Notes under the pieces: model-generated
What the model was told of the DNA's origin: nothing
The model's database searches: none
What the model saw: only the letters and a program-made list of their open reading frames with translations
Translations under genes and position numbers: made by a program
Part shown: in pieces, positions 5,428 through 6,648 of the stretch
Layout: every line of letters begins with the position of its first letter
Numbering within the stretch: position 1 is the stretch's first letter
Assembly: GCA_003235465.1 (NCBI GenBank)
Contig: QJWD01000281.1
Span: 1-6,648, forward strand
Direction of reading: 5' to 3'
DNA length: 6,648 nucleotides
Source: Nitrospirota bacterium
GTDB taxonomy: Bacteria; Nitrospinota; Nitrospinia; Nitrospinales; VA-1

Positions 5428-6648
5428 TCAGGCGCCGGCCTCGGGCGGCGGAATGGGGCAGGGCTGAGTGCGCCAGATGTCGCGCGCGTAATCGTAGATG
5501 GTGCGGTCGCTGGAAAACTTGCCCATGTTCGCCGCGTTGATCACGGATTTTTCCGTCCAGCGCCGGGTCCTTAGAAATTCCTCCTCGATGTCCCGGTGCG
5601 CCCGGCAGTAGTCGGCGAAATCGGCGAGGACCATGAAGCGGTCGCCGCCGTCGAGCAGGCTGTCGACGAGGCCATGGAACAGGTCGCGCGCTTCCGGGTT
5701 GAAAAAACCCTCGCGCACCATGTCGATGGCCTGCTTGAGCTCGGGGCTGGCGTGGTAGATGTCGCGCGGGCGGTAATGGTCGCGCTGCATCTCAGCCACC
5801 TCGTCGGACTTGAGCCCGAAGATGAAGATGTTGTCCTCGCCCACCTCCTCGAGGATCTCGATGTTGGCGCCGTCGAGGGTGCCGAGGGTGAGCGCGCCGT
5901 TGAGCGCGAGCTTCATGTTGCCCGTCCCCGAGGCCTCCATGCCGGCGGTGGAGATTTGCTGCGACAGGTCCGCCGCTGGAATGATGCGCTTGGCCATCGA
6001 CACGGAATAGTTGGGCAGGAACAGCACCTTGAGGCGGCCCTGCATGTCCGGATCGCGCTCGATGACGCGGCCGACGCTGTTGATGAGCTTGATGATGCGC
6101 TTCGCCATCGCGTAACCGGGTGCGGCCTTGCCGGCGAACAGGACGGTGCGCGGCAAAGGGTCGCCCGAGGGGTTCTTCTTGATGCGCGCGTAGAGCACGA
6201 TCACATGCAGGATGTTCAGCAGCTGGCGCTTGTATTCGTGGACGCGCTTAATGTGGACGTCAAACAGCGATTCCGGGTCCAGGGTGACGCCGTGTTCGCG
6301 CTTGACGAAATGCGCGAGTTCTTTTTTGTTTTCGAGCTTGATGGCGCGCCAGCGGTCGAGGAACGCGGCGTCGTTTTTGAGCGGGACGAGCTTTTTCAAG
6401 CGATACAGGTTTCGCAGCCAGTCGTCGCCGATGGTCTCGTCGATGAATCCGGCGAGCCTGGGGTTGCAGAGTTTCAGCCAGGTGCGCTGCGAGATGCCGT
6501 TGGTCTTGTTCTGGATTTTGCTGGGGTACATTTCATCGAAATCGCGAAACAGGCTCTTTCTCAGGATGTGCGTGTGCAGCGCCGCGACGCCGTTGACCGC
6601 GTGGCTGCCGACGATGGACAGCTGCGGCATGCGCACGCTCTTGACCGG
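5428..6648 (-). CDS. glgP: Glycogen/alpha-glucan phosphorylase, C-terminal half, N-terminus cut by window edge
   Basis: A cytosolic PLP enzyme that releases glucose 1-phosphate from the non-reducing ends of glycogen by phosphorolysis. The 406 visible residues are about half of a typical phosphorylase of 800-850. Visible family features are GSHAVNGVAALH (visible residues 14-25), NKTNGISQRTWL (47-58), HIKRVHEYKRQ (132-142), FLPNYSVSMAKR (210-221) and the signature EASGTGNMKLALNGALTLGT (238-257), whose Lys246 (codon 5913-5911) is the expected PLP-binding lysine. The end, ANMGKFSSDRTIYDYARDIW (373-392), is the standard C-terminus. A short proline-rich tail (PCPIPPPEAGA) follows. The frame runs open through the right edge, so the GTG and ATG near 6636 and 6630 are internal. 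Gene B follows after 7 nt, so the two almost certainly share a transcript. Confidence 0.97.
   Translation of the reverse strand, partial: PVKSVRMPQLSIVGSHAVNGVAALHTHILRKSLFRDFDEMYPSKIQNKTNGISQRTWLKLCNPRLAGFIDETIGDDWLRNLYRLKKLVPLKNDAAFLDRWRAIKLENKKELAHFVKREHGVTLDPESLFDVHIKRVHEYKRQLLNILHVIVLYARIKKNPSGDPLPRTVLFAGKAAPGYAMAKRIIKLINSVGRVIERDPDMQGRLKVLFLPNYSVSMAKRIIPAADLSQQISTAGMEASGTGNMKLALNGALTLGTLDGANIEILEEVGEDNIFIFGLKSDEVAEMQRDHYRPRDIYHASPELKQAIDMVREGFFNPEARDLFHGLVDSLLDGGDRFMVLADFADYCRAHRDIEEEFLRTRRWTEKSVINAANMGKFSSDRTIYDYARDIWRTQPCPIPPPEAGA

Overview
The window looks like chromosomal DNA of a GC-rich Gram-negative bacterium. The base composition, the BtuE-type glutathione peroxidase and the housekeeping gene content would fit a proteobacterium, but nothing here fixes the lineage. 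Six protein genes are supported; five lie on the minus strand and one on the plus strand. I see no tRNA, rRNA, CRISPR array, insertion sequence or phage gene.

On the minus strand from the right edge leftward: the C-terminal half of glycogen phosphorylase (glgP, cut by the right edge) is followed after 7 nt by gene B, an unrecognised 192-residue protein. On the plus strand comes a glutathione/thioredoxin peroxidase gene whose stop lies 3 bp from the stop of gene B. Beyond a 207-bp divergent promoter region is gene A (minus strand, 206 residues), a clear paralogue of gene B. Then come a 164-bp gap with a structured leader, a CPA1-type cation/proton antiporter with a C-terminal TrkA-N-like domain, an 87-bp gap, and nnr (bifunctional NAD(P)HX epimerase/dehydratase), which starts with TTG and is cut by the left edge.

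The most interesting content is the A/B pair. I recognise no family for either protein, yet they align without gaps over 107 residues at about 41% identity (44 identities, counted by hand). They share the motifs WYxMNAYH, EERxRxLPxL, YFxxTxFL and GFxDPCLF. Gene B is tightly coupled to glgP, and gene A now has its own promoter with a dyad over the -35. The layout suggests an ancestral glgP-B-A tandem duplication later split by a peroxidase gene in the opposite orientation.

The other stretches worth a look are the divergent region (a perfect TATAAT, an 18-bp dyad, a repeated 10-mer) and the antiporter leader (a short ORF with a strong Shine-Dalgarno sequence followed by successive hairpins). 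Functionally the window combines glycogen breakdown, peroxide detoxification, cation/pH homeostasis and cofactor repair, all plausible stress or stationary-phase functions. That they act together is an inference.
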